Shown: positions 48,756 to 58,607, counted from the stretch's first letter. The stretch is 64,000 nt of DNA from Microbacterium sp. LWH7-1.2 (GCF_038397755.1 NZ_CP151637.1:4216001-4280000), one strand, 5' to 3'. The notes: a model not told the origin generated them from the letters alone. Program-made: numbers and translations.

Positions 48756-50255
48756 ATGACCGCACTCGAGCGCGCGATCGCGCGACCCGACCCCGTCCAT
48801 GACTTCGGAGCGCGCTCGCCGCTGCACGGGCTCGACCGCCGCAGCGTCGGCTTCTTCGACGTGCTCGCGCAGTCCGTCGCCGCGGTCGCACCCGCCGCCG
48901 CGGCGACCACCGTCGTGCTGCTCGTGGCCGGCATCTCGCCGTCGGCCACCGTGCTGGCGATCCTGTTGGCCGCCGTGCTCAGCCTTCTGGTCGCCCGGAC
49001 GATCTCTCAGTTCGCGCGCCGGCTCGCCGCCGCAGGCTCGACCTACACCTACACGGCGCGTGGCCTCGGCTCGGGCGCGGGGCTGGCATCGGGTGCCGCG
49101 ATCCTCGTCGGCTACGGCGCCATCGCGATGTTCGCGCTGCTGGGCGGCGCGTACTACGTCACGTTCCTGCTCGAGTCGGTGTGGCCGGCGGCGGGCGGCC
49201 CCGGGACCCTCGCCGGCGTCCTGGCTGCCGAGGCCGCGTTCGTGGCCGTCGTGCTGGTGCGAGGCATTCGCATCTCGTCCCGCGTCGCGCTCGTCGTCGA
49301 GGTGCTCTCGGTCGCGCTGATCGCGGTGCTGCTGGTCGTGCTGCTGGCCAGGATCGGTCCGATCGAGCCGGCCGAGGTCCTGGGCCTCGGGAACGTCGAC
49401 CCGGCCGCGCTCGCGGCCGGGTCGGTCATCGCGCTCACCGCGTTCGTGGGATTCGAGAGCGCCTCGACGCTCGGCGTCGAGGCGCGGATGCCGCTGCGCA
49501 ACGTCCCGCGCGCGATCGTGTGGACAGTGGTCCTCTCGGGCGGCCTCTACGTGCTGGCCGCCGTGACTCAAGTCGCGGGATTCGATGCGCTCGGGGCGTC
49601 GCTCGGCGAGAGCGCCTCGCCGATCAACCAGCTCGCGGCCGCCTACGGACTGGGGGGCTGGGGGGTCGTCGCCGACATCGGCATCGCGGCCTCGTTCGTC
49701 GCGTGCGCCATCGGGTCGACGACCGCCCTCACACGGGTGCTGTTCACGATGGGTCGTGACGGTGTCCTGCCGGCCACTGCCGGTCGCGTCCATCCGCGCT
49801 TCGGGACGCCGATCGGGGCGGTGGCGCTGGCGTTCCCGATCATCGCGGGCGTGCCGTTCCTGCTCCTTGTCTCGGGGCTCGACATCCGTGACGCGATGCA
49901 CGTGACGATCGCCGTGGGAGGCGCCGGCTACATCGTGGCGTACATCCTGGTCTGCGTGGCGGCGCCGGTGTTCCTCCGCCGCATCCGCGAGCAGACGGTC
50001 GGGTCGACGGTCACGGCGATGGTGTCGGCGGTGGTCCTCACCGGCGGCCTGGTCACGTTCTTCGCGGTCGATGCCGCCACGGGGAGCGTCTCGGTGTGGG
50101 TCGCGGCGGCGATCGCTCTGATCTCGGCGATCGCCGTGCTCCTCCGGCTTCGCCGCGGCGTGTCTTCGCTCGCCAGGATCGGCTCATACGACGAACCCGT
50201 CGCATCGCAGGTGCTCGGCGGGGTCGCCCGTGGGGAGCGAACCAGCGGTGGCTGA
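48756..50255 (+). CDS. APC-family amino acid/polyamine permease (second)
   Basis: A 499-residue permease with about twelve helices and the TM6 signature VIALTAFVGFESASTLGVEARMPLRNVPRAI. The N-terminal 35 residues (PDPVHDFGARSPLHGLDRRSVGFFDV) precede the first helix. It is divergent from the other permease and amine oxidase genes, and overlaps the IclR regulator downstream. A shared regulator for both permeases and the amine oxidase is plausible. Confidence 0.92.
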   Translation: MTALERAIARPDPVHDFGARSPLHGLDRRSVGFFDVLAQSVAAVAPAAAATTVVLLVAGISPSATVLAILLAAVLSLLVARTISQFARRLAAAGSTYTYTARGLGSGAGLASGAAILVGYGAIAMFALLGGAYYVTFLLESVWPAAGGPGTLAGVLAAEAAFVAVVLVRGIRISSRVALVVEVLSVALIAVLLVVLLARIGPIEPAEVLGLGNVDPAALAAGSVIALTAFVGFESASTLGVEARMPLRNVPRAIVWTVVLSGGLYVLAAVTQVAGFDALGASLGESASPINQLAAAYGLGGWGVVADIGIAASFVACAIGSTTALTRVLFTMGRDGVLPATAGRVHPRFGTPIGAVALAFPIIAGVPFLLLVSGLDIRDAMHVTIAVGGAGYIVAYILVCVAAPVFLRRIREQTVGSTVTAMVSAVVLTGGLVTFFAVDAATGSVSVWVAAAIALISAIAVLLRLRRGVSSLARIGSYDEPVASQVLGGVARGERTSGG

Positions 50256-50946
50256 CCGGCCGGCGTCCGGCCCGACGCTGACGGCGCGCCAGCCGAAGGC
50301 GGTCCACAGCGCGCTCACGGTGCTCGAAGCGGTGGCGCAGCTCGGTGCGGGGGCGACCGCGCGCGAGATCTCGCTCGAGCTGGGTCTCCCGCGTGCCACC
50401 GCCTATCGCCTGCTCAACCTTCTCGTGCAGGACGAATACCTCGTCCGCACGCCCGACCTCGCGGGATTCGCGCTCGGGGCGAAGGTCGTACAGCTGGCCG
50501 CCGTCGCTGCCGGACCCGCCCGCCTCACATCGGCGGCTCGCGCCGTGGTCGGCGAGGCCCGCGCGGCCCTGCGCGGCGGCCTGCACGTGGTGCTGTTCGT
50601 GGACGGCCGTGTCTCGGTGGTCGACGCCGACCCCGATTTCCCCTTGTCGGACGAGGTACGTCTCGCGCGCGAGCCCGAGCGGTTCGCGCTCGGACGCCTG
50701 CTGCTGATCGAGCAGGGGAGAGGGGAGGACACCGCGAGGCAGGACCTCGCCGACTTCGGTGCCACTCGCCAGCTCGGCGAGCTCGTCCCGGGGTACGGCT
50801 GTGTCGCGGTGCCGATCCGCGACACAGCAGGGAGCCTGGCGGGCGCTGTGGGATTCTCGGGTCCCCGGCATCGCGCCGACGACCCCGCACAGGTGCTCTC
50901 GGTGCTGCAGCCCCTGGCGGTCCGCCTGGGGCCGCTGGTGGTGTGA
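50248..50946 (+). CDS. IclR-family transcriptional regulator
   Basis: From GTG 50248, within the end of the permease gene and after GGGAG, the product has 232 residues; GTG 50230 is an alternative. The N-terminal HTH (residues about 15-65: VHSALTVLEAVAQLGAGATAREISLELGLPRATAYRLLNLLVQDEYLV) and the IclR effector domain (FALGAKVVQLAA, GGLHVVLFVDGRVSVVD, VPGYGCVAVPIRD, AGAVGFSGP) are typical. It probably controls the amine uptake and oxidation genes around it. Confidence 0.9.
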   Translation: MADRPASGPTLTARQPKAVHSALTVLEAVAQLGAGATAREISLELGLPRATAYRLLNLLVQDEYLVRTPDLAGFALGAKVVQLAAVAAGPARLTSAARAVVGEARAALRGGLHVVLFVDGRVSVVDADPDFPLSDEVRLAREPERFALGRLLLIEQGRGEDTARQDLADFGATRQLGELVPGYGCVAVPIRDTAGSLAGAVGFSGPRHRADDPAQVLSVLQPLAVRLGPLVV

Positions 50947-50981
50947 CGTCGGGCCCCCGCCGGACGGGTTAGACTTGACCC

Positions 50982-51069
50982 AGCTCTCCGCGAGGCGGCA
51001 TCCAGGCCAACTCCCCCAGGACGGAAACGTAGCAAGGGTAACCAGGCTCTGCCGGGTTCGCGGAGAGTC
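50982..51069 (+). ncRNA. ffs: Signal recognition particle RNA (small bacterial 4.5S type)
   Basis: CTCTCCGCGA (50984-50993) pairs with TCGCGGAGAG (51058-51067), and the apical SRP54-binding part reads CCCAGGACGGAAACGTAGCAAGGG, with the GGAA tetraloop and the asymmetric A-rich bulge of SRP RNA. A -10-like TAGACT at 50970-50975 precedes it. Exact ends are estimates. The RNA binds Ffh to target nascent membrane proteins. Confidence 0.88.
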
Positions 51070-51741
51070 TTAATCTTCCCGGGCGAAGGGGCCCTCCAGC
51101 ACCGACCACTGCAGCAGCATGATGGTCTTCGCGTCCTGGATCCGCCCGTCGCGGACCATCGCGAGCGCGTCGTCGATGACGAGCTGCACCAGTTCGATGT
51201 GCTCGCCCTCCTCCGCCAGGCCGCCGCGCTCGCCGATCCCCGCAGCGCCGTCGTAGGCCGCGGCGAAGAAGTGCAGTCGCTCGGTGACCGAGCCGGGGCT
51301 CATGTAGACGTCCCACACGTGCTGCAGCTCGCCGATGTCGACGCCGGTCTCCTCGACCGCTTCGCGCCGGATCGCGGTGGCCGGGTCGTCCTCGTCGAGG
51401 AGTCCGGCGGCGGTCTCGATCAGCATCCCGTCGGGGTGGTCGTTGACGTAGACCGGGTACCGGAACTGGCGCGTGAGCAGCACCGTTCGCCGCGCCCGGT
51501 CGTACAGCAGCACCGTCGCGCCGTTGCCGCGGTCGTACGTCTCGCGCTGCTGCGTCTCCCACCGACCCGACGGCCCTCGGTACTCCAGCGTCGTGCGCCG
51601 CAGCACGTGCCACGCCGAGGCGAGCACCTCGACATCGGTCACCCGCACGTCCGGGTTGCGGTCCAGATCGCGTCCCGTGCGGTCGAGGCCGGTGCGGCCG
51701 CGGTGATCGGGGACGTCGATTCCAGAGCGGGGTTCGTGCAT
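51070..51741 (-). CDS. nudK: GDP-sugar/nucleoside diphosphate-sugar pyrophosphatase, NudK-like
   Basis: The 223-residue protein carries the Nudix box at residues 113-135 (GLLDEDDPATAIRREAVEETGVD) and the NudK-specific regions RVTDVEVLASAWHVLRRTTLEY, ETYDRGNGATVLLYDRARRTVLLTRQFRYPVYVN and YMSPGSVTERLHFFAA. NudK hydrolyses GDP-mannose and related sugar nucleotides. About 30 residues at the N-terminus exceed the usual length, so a later start is possible. The stop codon touches the SRP RNA gene, which is on the other strand. Confidence 0.9.
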   Translation of the reverse strand: MHEPRSGIDVPDHRGRTGLDRTGRDLDRNPDVRVTDVEVLASAWHVLRRTTLEYRGPSGRWETQQRETYDRGNGATVLLYDRARRTVLLTRQFRYPVYVNDHPDGMLIETAAGLLDEDDPATAIRREAVEETGVDIGELQHVWDVYMSPGSVTERLHFFAAAYDGAAGIGERGGLAEEGEHIELVQLVIDDALAMVRDGRIQDAKTIMLLQWSVLEGPFARED

Positions 51742-51852
51742 GCCGTCGAGGCTATCCGCGGGTGGCCGCGCATCCGCCCACAGCACCGCAGGCTGCTTTT
51801 GATCCGGTGGCACGCCTGGCCGCAGCATCCGTGCCGCCCATAGGCTGGACGC

Positions 51853-54000
51853 GTGGCGCAGAGCATCTACATCACGTCGGCAGAGGGTCATTCGGGGAAG
51901 TCCACGGTCGCGCTCGGTGTGCTCGACGCGCTGAGTCACGCGACCCCGCGGGTGGGCGTGTTCCGGGCGATCGCCCGGTCGACCGTGGAGCGCGACTACG
52001 TGCTCGAGATGCTGCTCGACCACGACGGCGTCGACCTGCCGTACGACGACTGCATCGGCGTCACCTACGACGACGTCAGGCATGATCCGGATGCTGCGCT
52101 CGCGACGATCGTCGAGCGCTACAAGGCCGTCGAGGCCCAGTGCGACGCCGTCGTCATCGTCGGCAGCGACTACACCGACGTCGGCAGCCCCGCGGAGCTC
52201 GCCTACAACGCCCGCATCGCCGCGAACCTCGGCGCCCCCGTGCTGCTCGTGCTCGGCGGCCGCTCGGCGCAGAACCAGACCCAGCCCGAGCAGCTCGGCT
52301 CGTCGCTCGCGCGCACCCCCGCCGAGATGGGGCAGATCGCCGACCTCGCGCTCGCCGAGCTCGCCCACGGCCGCGCGAAGCTGTTCGCCGTCGTCGCGAA
52401 CCGCGCCGACGCGGAGCGCTCCGACGAGACGCTCGAGGCCATCCGCCGGTCGATCCGCGCGCACCTCGACGGCGCCGCTCCGGCCACGCCGGTTCCCGTC
52501 TGGGCGATCCCCGAGGATCGCTTCCTCGTCGCACCGTCGATCCGCGGCATCATGCGCTCCGTCGACGGGGAGATGCTCGCCGGCGATCCGGGCCGGCTCA
52601 CGCGCGAGGCGCTGGCGGTCGTGGTCGCGGGCATGTCGATGGTGAACGTGCTGCCGCGCCTGCTCGAAGGCGCCGTCGTCATCATCCCGGCCGACCGCTC
52701 CGAGGTGCTGCTGGCGATCCTGCTCGCGAACGCGTCCGGCACGTTCCCGTCGATCTCGGGCATCGTGCTCAACGGCGGCTTCGAGCTGCCCGAGCCCGTC
52801 ACGCGCCTCATCGACGGCCTGGGCTCGAGCGTGCCCATCATCACGACGGAGCTCGGCACTTACGAGACGGCGGTGCGCATCATGGGCACCCGCGGCCGCC
52901 TCGCCGCCGACTCGCAGCGCCGCTACGACACGGCTCTCGCCCTCTTCGAGCAGAGCGTCGACACCGACGAGCTGCTCGTCGCGTTCGGCCTCGCCCGCGC
53001 GACGGTGGTCACGCCGCTCATGTTCGAGTTCCAGCTCATCGAGCGGGCGCGCGCGCAGCGCAAGCGGATCGTGCTGCCGGAGGGCGACGACGACCGCGTG
53101 CTGCGGGCCGCGGCGACGGTGCTCAAGCGCGGCATCGCCGACCTCGTCATCCTCGGGGAGCCGTTCGAGGTGCGCGCGCGGGCGATCGAGCTGGGCATCG
53201 ACATCCAGGCCGCCGAGGTGCTGTCGCCGCTGGACGCCGTCCACGTGCACAAGTTCGCGGAGGAGTATGCGCGCCTGCGCGCCCACAAGGGGGTCACGGT
53301 GGGGCAGGCGGCCGACACCGTCACGGATGTCTCGTACTTCGGCACGATGATGGTGCACCTGGGCCTCGCCGACGGCATGGTGTCGGGCGCCGCCCACACG
53401 ACCGCGCACACGATCCGACCCGCGTTCGAGATCATCAAGACCAGGCCGGGCGTCTCGGTCGTCTCGAGCGTGTTCCTCATGGCGCTCGCCGACCGGGTGC
53501 TGGTCTACGGGGACTGCGCCGTCATCCCGGATCCCACGAGCGAGCAGCTCGCCGACATCGCGATCTCGTCGGCGGCGACCGCGACGCAGTTCGGCATCGA
53601 TCCGCGTGTGGCGATGCTGTCGTACTCGACGGGGGAGTCGGGATCGGGTGCCGATGTGGAGAAGGTGAGGGATGCGACGGCCCTCGTCCGCTCGCGGGCC
53701 CCGGAGCTGCTCGTGGAAGGGCCGATCCAGTACGACGCGGCAGCCGATGCCGCGGTCGCCGCCGCCAAGATGCCCGGGTCCGCGGTCGCCGGGCGCGCGA
53801 CGGTGTTCGTCTTCCCCGATCTCAACACGGGGAACAACACCTATAAGGCGGTGCAGCGATCCGCGGGCGCCGTCGCGATCGGACCTGTGCTGCAAGGCCT
53901 CAACAAGCCCATCAACGACCTCTCTCGCGGCGCCCTCGTGGACGACATCGTCAACACGATCGCCATCACCGCGATCCAGGCGCAGGAGGCCGGTCGTTGA
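51853..54000 (+). CDS. pta: Phosphate acetyltransferase
   Basis: The 715-residue protein from GTG 51853 is a long-type Pta: an N-terminal P-loop/BioD-like domain (ITSAEGHSGKSTVALGVL), a DRTGG domain, and the C-terminal PTA_PTB catalytic domain from about residue 390 (RIVLPEGDDDRVLRAAATVL, SGAAHTTAHTIRPAFEII, MLSYSTGESGSG, FPDLNTGNNTYKAVQRSAGA). It interconverts acetyl-CoA and acetyl phosphate. ackA follows after 31 bp. Confidence 0.95.
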   Translation: MAQSIYITSAEGHSGKSTVALGVLDALSHATPRVGVFRAIARSTVERDYVLEMLLDHDGVDLPYDDCIGVTYDDVRHDPDAALATIVERYKAVEAQCDAVVIVGSDYTDVGSPAELAYNARIAANLGAPVLLVLGGRSAQNQTQPEQLGSSLARTPAEMGQIADLALAELAHGRAKLFAVVANRADAERSDETLEAIRRSIRAHLDGAAPATPVPVWAIPEDRFLVAPSIRGIMRSVDGEMLAGDPGRLTREALAVVVAGMSMVNVLPRLLEGAVVIIPADRSEVLLAILLANASGTFPSISGIVLNGGFELPEPVTRLIDGLGSSVPIITTELGTYETAVRIMGTRGRLAADSQRRYDTALALFEQSVDTDELLVAFGLARATVVTPLMFEFQLIERARAQRKRIVLPEGDDDRVLRAAATVLKRGIADLVILGEPFEVRARAIELGIDIQAAEVLSPLDAVHVHKFAEEYARLRAHKGVTVGQAADTVTDVSYFGTMMVHLGLADGMVSGAAHTTAHTIRPAFEIIKTRPGVSVVSSVFLMALADRVLVYGDCAVIPDPTSEQLADIAISSAATATQFGIDPRVAMLSYSTGESGSGADVEKVRDATALVRSRAPELLVEGPIQYDAAADAAVAAAKMPGSAVAGRATVFVFPDLNTGNNTYKAVQRSAGAVAIGPVLQGLNKPINDLSRGALVDDIVNTIAITAIQAQEAGR

Positions 54001-54031
54001 GACGACGGCCGGAAGAAGGAGGGAACGCGCG

Positions 54032-55258
54032 ATGACCCCGGTGCTCGTCATCAACAGCGGCTCGTCGTCGTTCAAGTACCAGCTCCTCGACATGGACACC
54101 GAGCGCACGCTCGCGTCCGGCCTCGTCGAGCGCATCGGCGACCCGATCGGCGTCGCGCGCCACACCGTGTACCCGACGCCGACGGACGGGCCCTCGCCGG
54201 CGTTCCTCGACGCCACTCGCACGCGGGAACTCCCCATCCCCGACCACACCGCAGGCTTCGCCGTGATGCTCGAGGCATTCGCCTCCGACGGGCCGTCGCT
54301 CTCCGAGACACCGCCCGTCGCCGTCGGGCACCGGGTGGTGCACGGCGGCGCGCGCTTCTTCGAGCCGACCCTGATCACGCCGCTCGTCGAGATCAACATC
54401 GACGAGCTGTCGGTGCTCGCGCCGCTGCACAACCCCGCGAACCTCGCAGGCATCGTCGCCGCCCGGCAGGCGTTCCCGGACGTGCCGCACGTGGCCGTCT
54501 TCGACACCGCGTTCCACCAGACCCTGGCGCCCGCGGCCTACACCTACGCGATCGACGCCGAGGTCGCGGCATCCCATCGGATCCGCCGGTACGGCTTCCA
54601 CGGCACGTCGCACAAGTTCGTGAGCGAGGCCGCGGCCGCCTTCCTCGGGCGCCCGCTCGCCGAGCTCAGGCAGATCGTGTTCCACCTCGGCAACGGGGCC
54701 TCGGTCACCGCGGTCGACGGCGGCCGCTCGATCGACACCTCCATGGGGTTCACCCCGCTCGAGGGGCTCGTGATGGGCACGCGCTCGGGCGACATCGACC
54801 CCGCCGTGCTCTTCCAGCTCGAGCGGCGCGCCGGCATGTCCGTCGACGACCTCGACGACCTGCTCAACAAGCGCAGCGGCCTGCTCGGGCTCGCAGGCTC
54901 GAACGACCTGCGCGACATCCGCGCCGCGATCGGGCGCGGCGAGGAGAGGGCGATCCTGGCGTTCGAGGTCTACGTGCACCGGCTTCGCGCGTACGCCGGC
55001 GCCTACCTCGCCCAGCTGGGCGGCGCGGACGTCATCTCGTTCACCGCCGGGGTGGGCGAGAATGCACCGCATGTGCGTGCCGGCGCGCTCGAGACGCTCG
55101 GCTTCGCCGGTGTCGAGCTCGACCCGGTGCGCAACGAGAGCCCCGAACGGGGCATCCGGGTCATCTCGACGGACGCCTCGAAGGTGACCGTGCTCGTCGT
55201 GCCGACCGATGAGGAGCTCGAGATCGCGCGTCAGACGCTGAGCGTCGCCCGCGGTTAA
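54032..55258 (+). CDS. ackA: Acetate kinase
   Basis: The ATG at 54032, after AAGGAGGGA, gives 408 residues. The family signatures are VLVINSGSSSFKYQLL, GHRVVHGGARF, RYGFHGTSHKFVSEAA, LGNGASVTAVDGGRSIDTSMGFTPLEGLVMGTRSGDIDP and FTAGVGENAPHVR. It makes ATP and acetate from acetyl phosphate, and with pta forms the overflow or acetate-assimilation route. Confidence 0.96.
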   Translation: MTPVLVINSGSSSFKYQLLDMDTERTLASGLVERIGDPIGVARHTVYPTPTDGPSPAFLDATRTRELPIPDHTAGFAVMLEAFASDGPSLSETPPVAVGHRVVHGGARFFEPTLITPLVEINIDELSVLAPLHNPANLAGIVAARQAFPDVPHVAVFDTAFHQTLAPAAYTYAIDAEVAASHRIRRYGFHGTSHKFVSEAAAAFLGRPLAELRQIVFHLGNGASVTAVDGGRSIDTSMGFTPLEGLVMGTRSGDIDPAVLFQLERRAGMSVDDLDDLLNKRSGLLGLAGSNDLRDIRAAIGRGEERAILAFEVYVHRLRAYAGAYLAQLGGADVISFTAGVGENAPHVRAGALETLGFAGVELDPVRNESPERGIRVISTDASKVTVLVVPTDEELEIARQTLSVARG

Positions 55259-55353
55259 CCGTCACGGGGTGTCGACCGGACACTCGCGCCCATTACGCTT
55301 GCTGGACGGCGCGCTGCAGTGCCGAAGCATCCGTACCCGTATCCGGAGGTTCT

Positions 55354-56085
55354 GTGGCTGACGACGCCCTGCCCGATCTGACCGCCTACGACGCCGTGCT
55401 GTTCGATCTGGACGGCGTCCTGACGCCCACCGCCGAAGTGCACATGCACGCGTGGCAGACGATGTTCGAGGAGCTCTTCGCGGCGTGGGACATCACCCCG
55501 CCGTACACCGAGCGCGACTACTTCGATCACCTCGACGGGAAGAAGCGCTATGACGGCGTGGCGAGCCTGCTGCGGTCCCGCGACGTCGAGGTGCCGTGGG
55601 GCCACCCGTCCGACCCGGTGACCGCCGACACGGTGTGCGGCATCGGCAACCGCAAGAACGCCGTCTTCGAGCGTGTGCTGCGCGCCGACGGCATCGCGGC
55701 GTATCCGGGTTCCCTGCGGCTGCTCGACGTGCTGGCCGCGGCCGGCACGCCCGTCGCGGTGGTGTCGAGCTCCAAGAACGCGGAGGAGGTGCTCGCGGCA
55801 GCCGGCATCCGTGATCGCTTCGCCGTCGTGATGGACGGCGTGATCGCCGAACGCGACCACCTCGCCTCGAAACCCGCACCGGACGTGTTCGTCGAGGCGG
55901 CACGGATGATGGGGGTCGAGCCGTCGCGCAGCGTCGCGGTGGAGGACGCCATCAGCGGCGTGCAGTCCGCAGCCGCCGGCGGCTTCGCAGTGGTGGTGGG
56001 CGTCGACCGCGGCGCCGGCGAGGACGACCTCGTCGACGCGGGCGCCGACGTCGTGGTGAAGGACCTGGAGGAGTTCGCACGATGA
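55354..56085 (+). CDS. HAD-family beta-phosphoglucomutase-like phosphatase
   Basis: GTG 55354, after CGGAGG, gives 243 residues. HAD motif 1 is VLFDLDGVLTP (D18, D20), motif 2 is VVSSSKNAEEVL, and motif 4 is SVAVEDAISGVQSAAAGG. The helical cap (FDHLDGKKRYDGVASLL) is of the beta-phosphoglucomutase type. It overlaps the GH65 phosphorylase gene (ATGA); a phosphorylase releasing beta-glucose 1-phosphate followed by a mutase to glucose 6-phosphate is a standard pair. Confidence 0.9.
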   Translation: MADDALPDLTAYDAVLFDLDGVLTPTAEVHMHAWQTMFEELFAAWDITPPYTERDYFDHLDGKKRYDGVASLLRSRDVEVPWGHPSDPVTADTVCGIGNRKNAVFERVLRADGIAAYPGSLRLLDVLAAAGTPVAVVSSSKNAEEVLAAAGIRDRFAVVMDGVIAERDHLASKPAPDVFVEAARMMGVEPSRSVAVEDAISGVQSAAAGGFAVVVGVDRGAGEDDLVDAGADVVVKDLEEFAR

Positions 56086-58607
56086 TCGATCGCGACCGGT
56101 TCCCCGTCGACCCGTGGCGCCTCGTCGAGACGTCGTTCCAGCTCGACGACACCGGCGTCACCGAGACGCTGTTCGCCGTGGGCAACGGCTACCTGGGCCT
56201 GCGCGGCAACCAGCCCGAGGGACGCCACGCACACGAGCACGGCACGTTCATCAACGGGTTCCACGAGACGTTCCCGATCCGTCACGCCGAGCAGGCCTAC
56301 GGTTTCGCCGAGGTCGGCCAGGCGATCATCAACGCCCCCGACGCCAAGGTCATGCGGGTCTACGTCGACGACGAGCCGCTGTCGCTGGACGTCGCCGACG
56401 TCCGCGAGTACGAGCGGACGCTCGACATGCGCGACGGCGTGCAGCGCCGGCACATCCTGTGGGTGACGCCGTCGGGCAAGGAGGTGCGGATCGACTACGA
56501 GCGGCTGGTGTCGTTCGAGGAGAAGCACCTCGCCGTCATGACGGTGGACGTCACCGTGCTCAATGCCGACGCGCCCGTCACCGTGAGCTGCCAGATCCTC
56601 AACCGCCAGGACGGCGAGGACGTCTACGGCGGCACGCCCACGGCTCCGCGCATGGCCGGCTTCGACCCGCGCAAGACCGAGACGCTGCACGAGCGGGTGC
56701 TGCAGCCGCAGGAGTACTGGCAGGACAAGCTGCGCGCCGCCCTGTCGTACCGCGTCACCGACTCGGGCATGACGATCGCCGTCGTCGCCGACCACCTGGT
56801 CGAGACGGCGAACGAGTACACCTCGCGCACGCTGATCGAGCCCGACATCGCGAAGAACGTGTTCCGGGTGAACGCGAAGGCCGGCGTGCCGATCCGCGTC
56901 ACGAAGCTCGTGAGCTACCACACATCGCGTGGCGTACCCGCGCGGGAGCTCGTCGACCGCTGCCGCCGCACGCTCGACCGTGCGCTCGGCGAGAGCGTGG
57001 ACGCGATCCGCGCGCAGCAGCGTGCGTGGCTCGACGCGTTCTGGGAGCGCTCGGACGTGCGCATCGGCGGCCACGACGACCTCCAGCAGGCGACGCGCTG
57101 GTGCCTGTTCCAGCTCGCGCAGGCGTCGGCACGCGCCGACGGCCAGGGCGTGCCCGCGAAGGGCATGACCGGCTCCGGGTACTCCGGACACTACTTCTGG
57201 GACACCGAGATCTACGTGCTCCCGTTCCTCGCGTACACGACGCCGCTGTGGGCCCGCAACGCGCTGCGCATGCGGTACCTGATGCTGCCCGCCGCCCGGC
57301 GCCGGGCCTTCCAGCTCAACGAGGCCGGCGCGCTCTTCCCGTGGCGGACGATCAACGGCGAAGAGGCATCCGCGTACTACGCCGCCGGCACCGCGCAGTA
57401 TCACATCAACGCCGACGTCAGCTACGCTCTCGCGAAGTACGTGCGGGCGACGGGCGACGACGAGTTCCTCTTCCGCGAGGGCGTCGACATCGCCGTCGAG
57501 ACGGCGCGCCTGTGGGCGACGCTGGGCTTCTGGCGCTCGAGCGACGGCGTGGTCGACGGCGAGGGCGAAACGTTCCACATCCACGGTGTCACAGGGCCCG
57601 ACGAGTACACCACCGTCGTCAACGACAACCTCTTCACGAACGTCATGGCGCGGTTCAACCTCCGCTTCGCCGCCCGCACGATCCGGGAGATGGCCGAGAC
57701 CGACGGTGAGGTTTACCGCCAGATGGTCGACCGCCTCGCCCTGGAGCCGGGCGAGCCCGAGGCGTGGGAGCGGGCCGCCGAGGCCATGCACATCCCGTTC
57801 AGCCCGAGCCTCGGCATCCATCCGCAGGATCACGTGTTCCTCGAGCGCGAGATCTGGGACCTCGAGAACACGCCGCCCGACAAGCGACCCCTTCTGCTGC
57901 ATTTCCACCCGCTGGTGATCTACCGGTACCAGGTGCTCAAGCAGGCTGACGTCGTGCTCGCCCTGTTCCTCCAGGGCAACCACTTCTCCGACGAGGACAA
58001 GCTCGCCGACTTCGAGTACTACGACCCGCTGACCACGGGCGACTCGACACTGTCGGCGGTCGTGCAGTCGATCCTCGCCGCCGAGGTCGGCTACCAGGAC
58101 CTCGCGCTCGAGTACTTCCGGCAGTCGATCTTCGTCGACCTCGGTGACCTGCACCACAACGCCGCCGACGGTGTGCACGTGGCCTCGGCCGGTGGCGTGT
58201 GGACCGCGCTGGTCTCCGGTTTCGGCGGCATGCGCGACCACTTCGGCGAGCTGTCGTTCGACCCGCGGCTTCCCGCCTCGTGGCCGTCGCTCGAGTTCGT
58301 GCTGCACTGGCACGGCACGCGCCTCGTCGTCACGGTCACCCGTGGCGAAGTTCGCGTGCGCGCCACGGAGGGCGACCCCGTCGGCTTCAGCGTGCGGGGC
58401 GTAGGGTACGTGGTCGGCGCGGGCGAAGAGGTCGTGGCACCGCTCGCCGGGCAGGGGCCGGTCATCCCGGGCCGGCCGTCGCTGCGCGAGCTCGGCGACG
58501 CGCGCCGCGAGGACGGCTCGCTGCTGTCGGCGTCGGTGCCCACCGTCACCTCGACGATCCCGATCATCGTTGGCGCTGCCGACGTCGAGCACGGCGCCGA
58601 CGTCTGA
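56082..58607 (+). CDS. Glycoside hydrolase family 65 phosphorylase (maltose/trehalose/kojibiose type)
   Basis: The 841-residue protein has the GH65 order: N-terminal beta-sandwich (FAVGNGYLGLRGNQPEG, residues 31-47), catalytic (alpha/alpha)6 barrel with GSGYSGHYFWDTEIYVLPFL (365-383) and the general acid E508 in HGVTGPDEYTTVVNDNLFTN, the phosphate-binding HHNAADGVH region and a C-terminal jelly roll. It cleaves an alpha-glucoside with phosphate to give beta-glucose 1-phosphate. The exact disaccharide cannot be told by eye. Confidence 0.93.
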   Translation: MIDRDRFPVDPWRLVETSFQLDDTGVTETLFAVGNGYLGLRGNQPEGRHAHEHGTFINGFHETFPIRHAEQAYGFAEVGQAIINAPDAKVMRVYVDDEPLSLDVADVREYERTLDMRDGVQRRHILWVTPSGKEVRIDYERLVSFEEKHLAVMTVDVTVLNADAPVTVSCQILNRQDGEDVYGGTPTAPRMAGFDPRKTETLHERVLQPQEYWQDKLRAALSYRVTDSGMTIAVVADHLVETANEYTSRTLIEPDIAKNVFRVNAKAGVPIRVTKLVSYHTSRGVPARELVDRCRRTLDRALGESVDAIRAQQRAWLDAFWERSDVRIGGHDDLQQATRWCLFQLAQASARADGQGVPAKGMTGSGYSGHYFWDTEIYVLPFLAYTTPLWARNALRMRYLMLPAARRRAFQLNEAGALFPWRTINGEEASAYYAAGTAQYHINADVSYALAKYVRATGDDEFLFREGVDIAVETARLWATLGFWRSSDGVVDGEGETFHIHGVTGPDEYTTVVNDNLFTNVMARFNLRFAARTIREMAETDGEVYRQMVDRLALEPGEPEAWERAAEAMHIPFSPSLGIHPQDHVFLEREIWDLENTPPDKRPLLLHFHPLVIYRYQVLKQADVVLALFLQGNHFSDEDKLADFEYYDPLTTGDSTLSAVVQSILAAEVGYQDLALEYFRQSIFVDLGDLHHNAADGVHVASAGGVWTALVSGFGGMRDHFGELSFDPRLPASWPSLEFVLHWHGTRLVVTVTRGEVRVRATEGDPVGFSVRGVGYVVGAGEEVVAPLAGQGPVIPGRPSLRELGDARREDGSLLSASVPTVTSTIPIIVGAADVEHGADV

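Noticed and set aside
51070..54507. An 1145-codon minus-strand frame across pta
   Set aside because: Only the last 223 codons (NudK) are real; the rest is antisense to pta and ackA.
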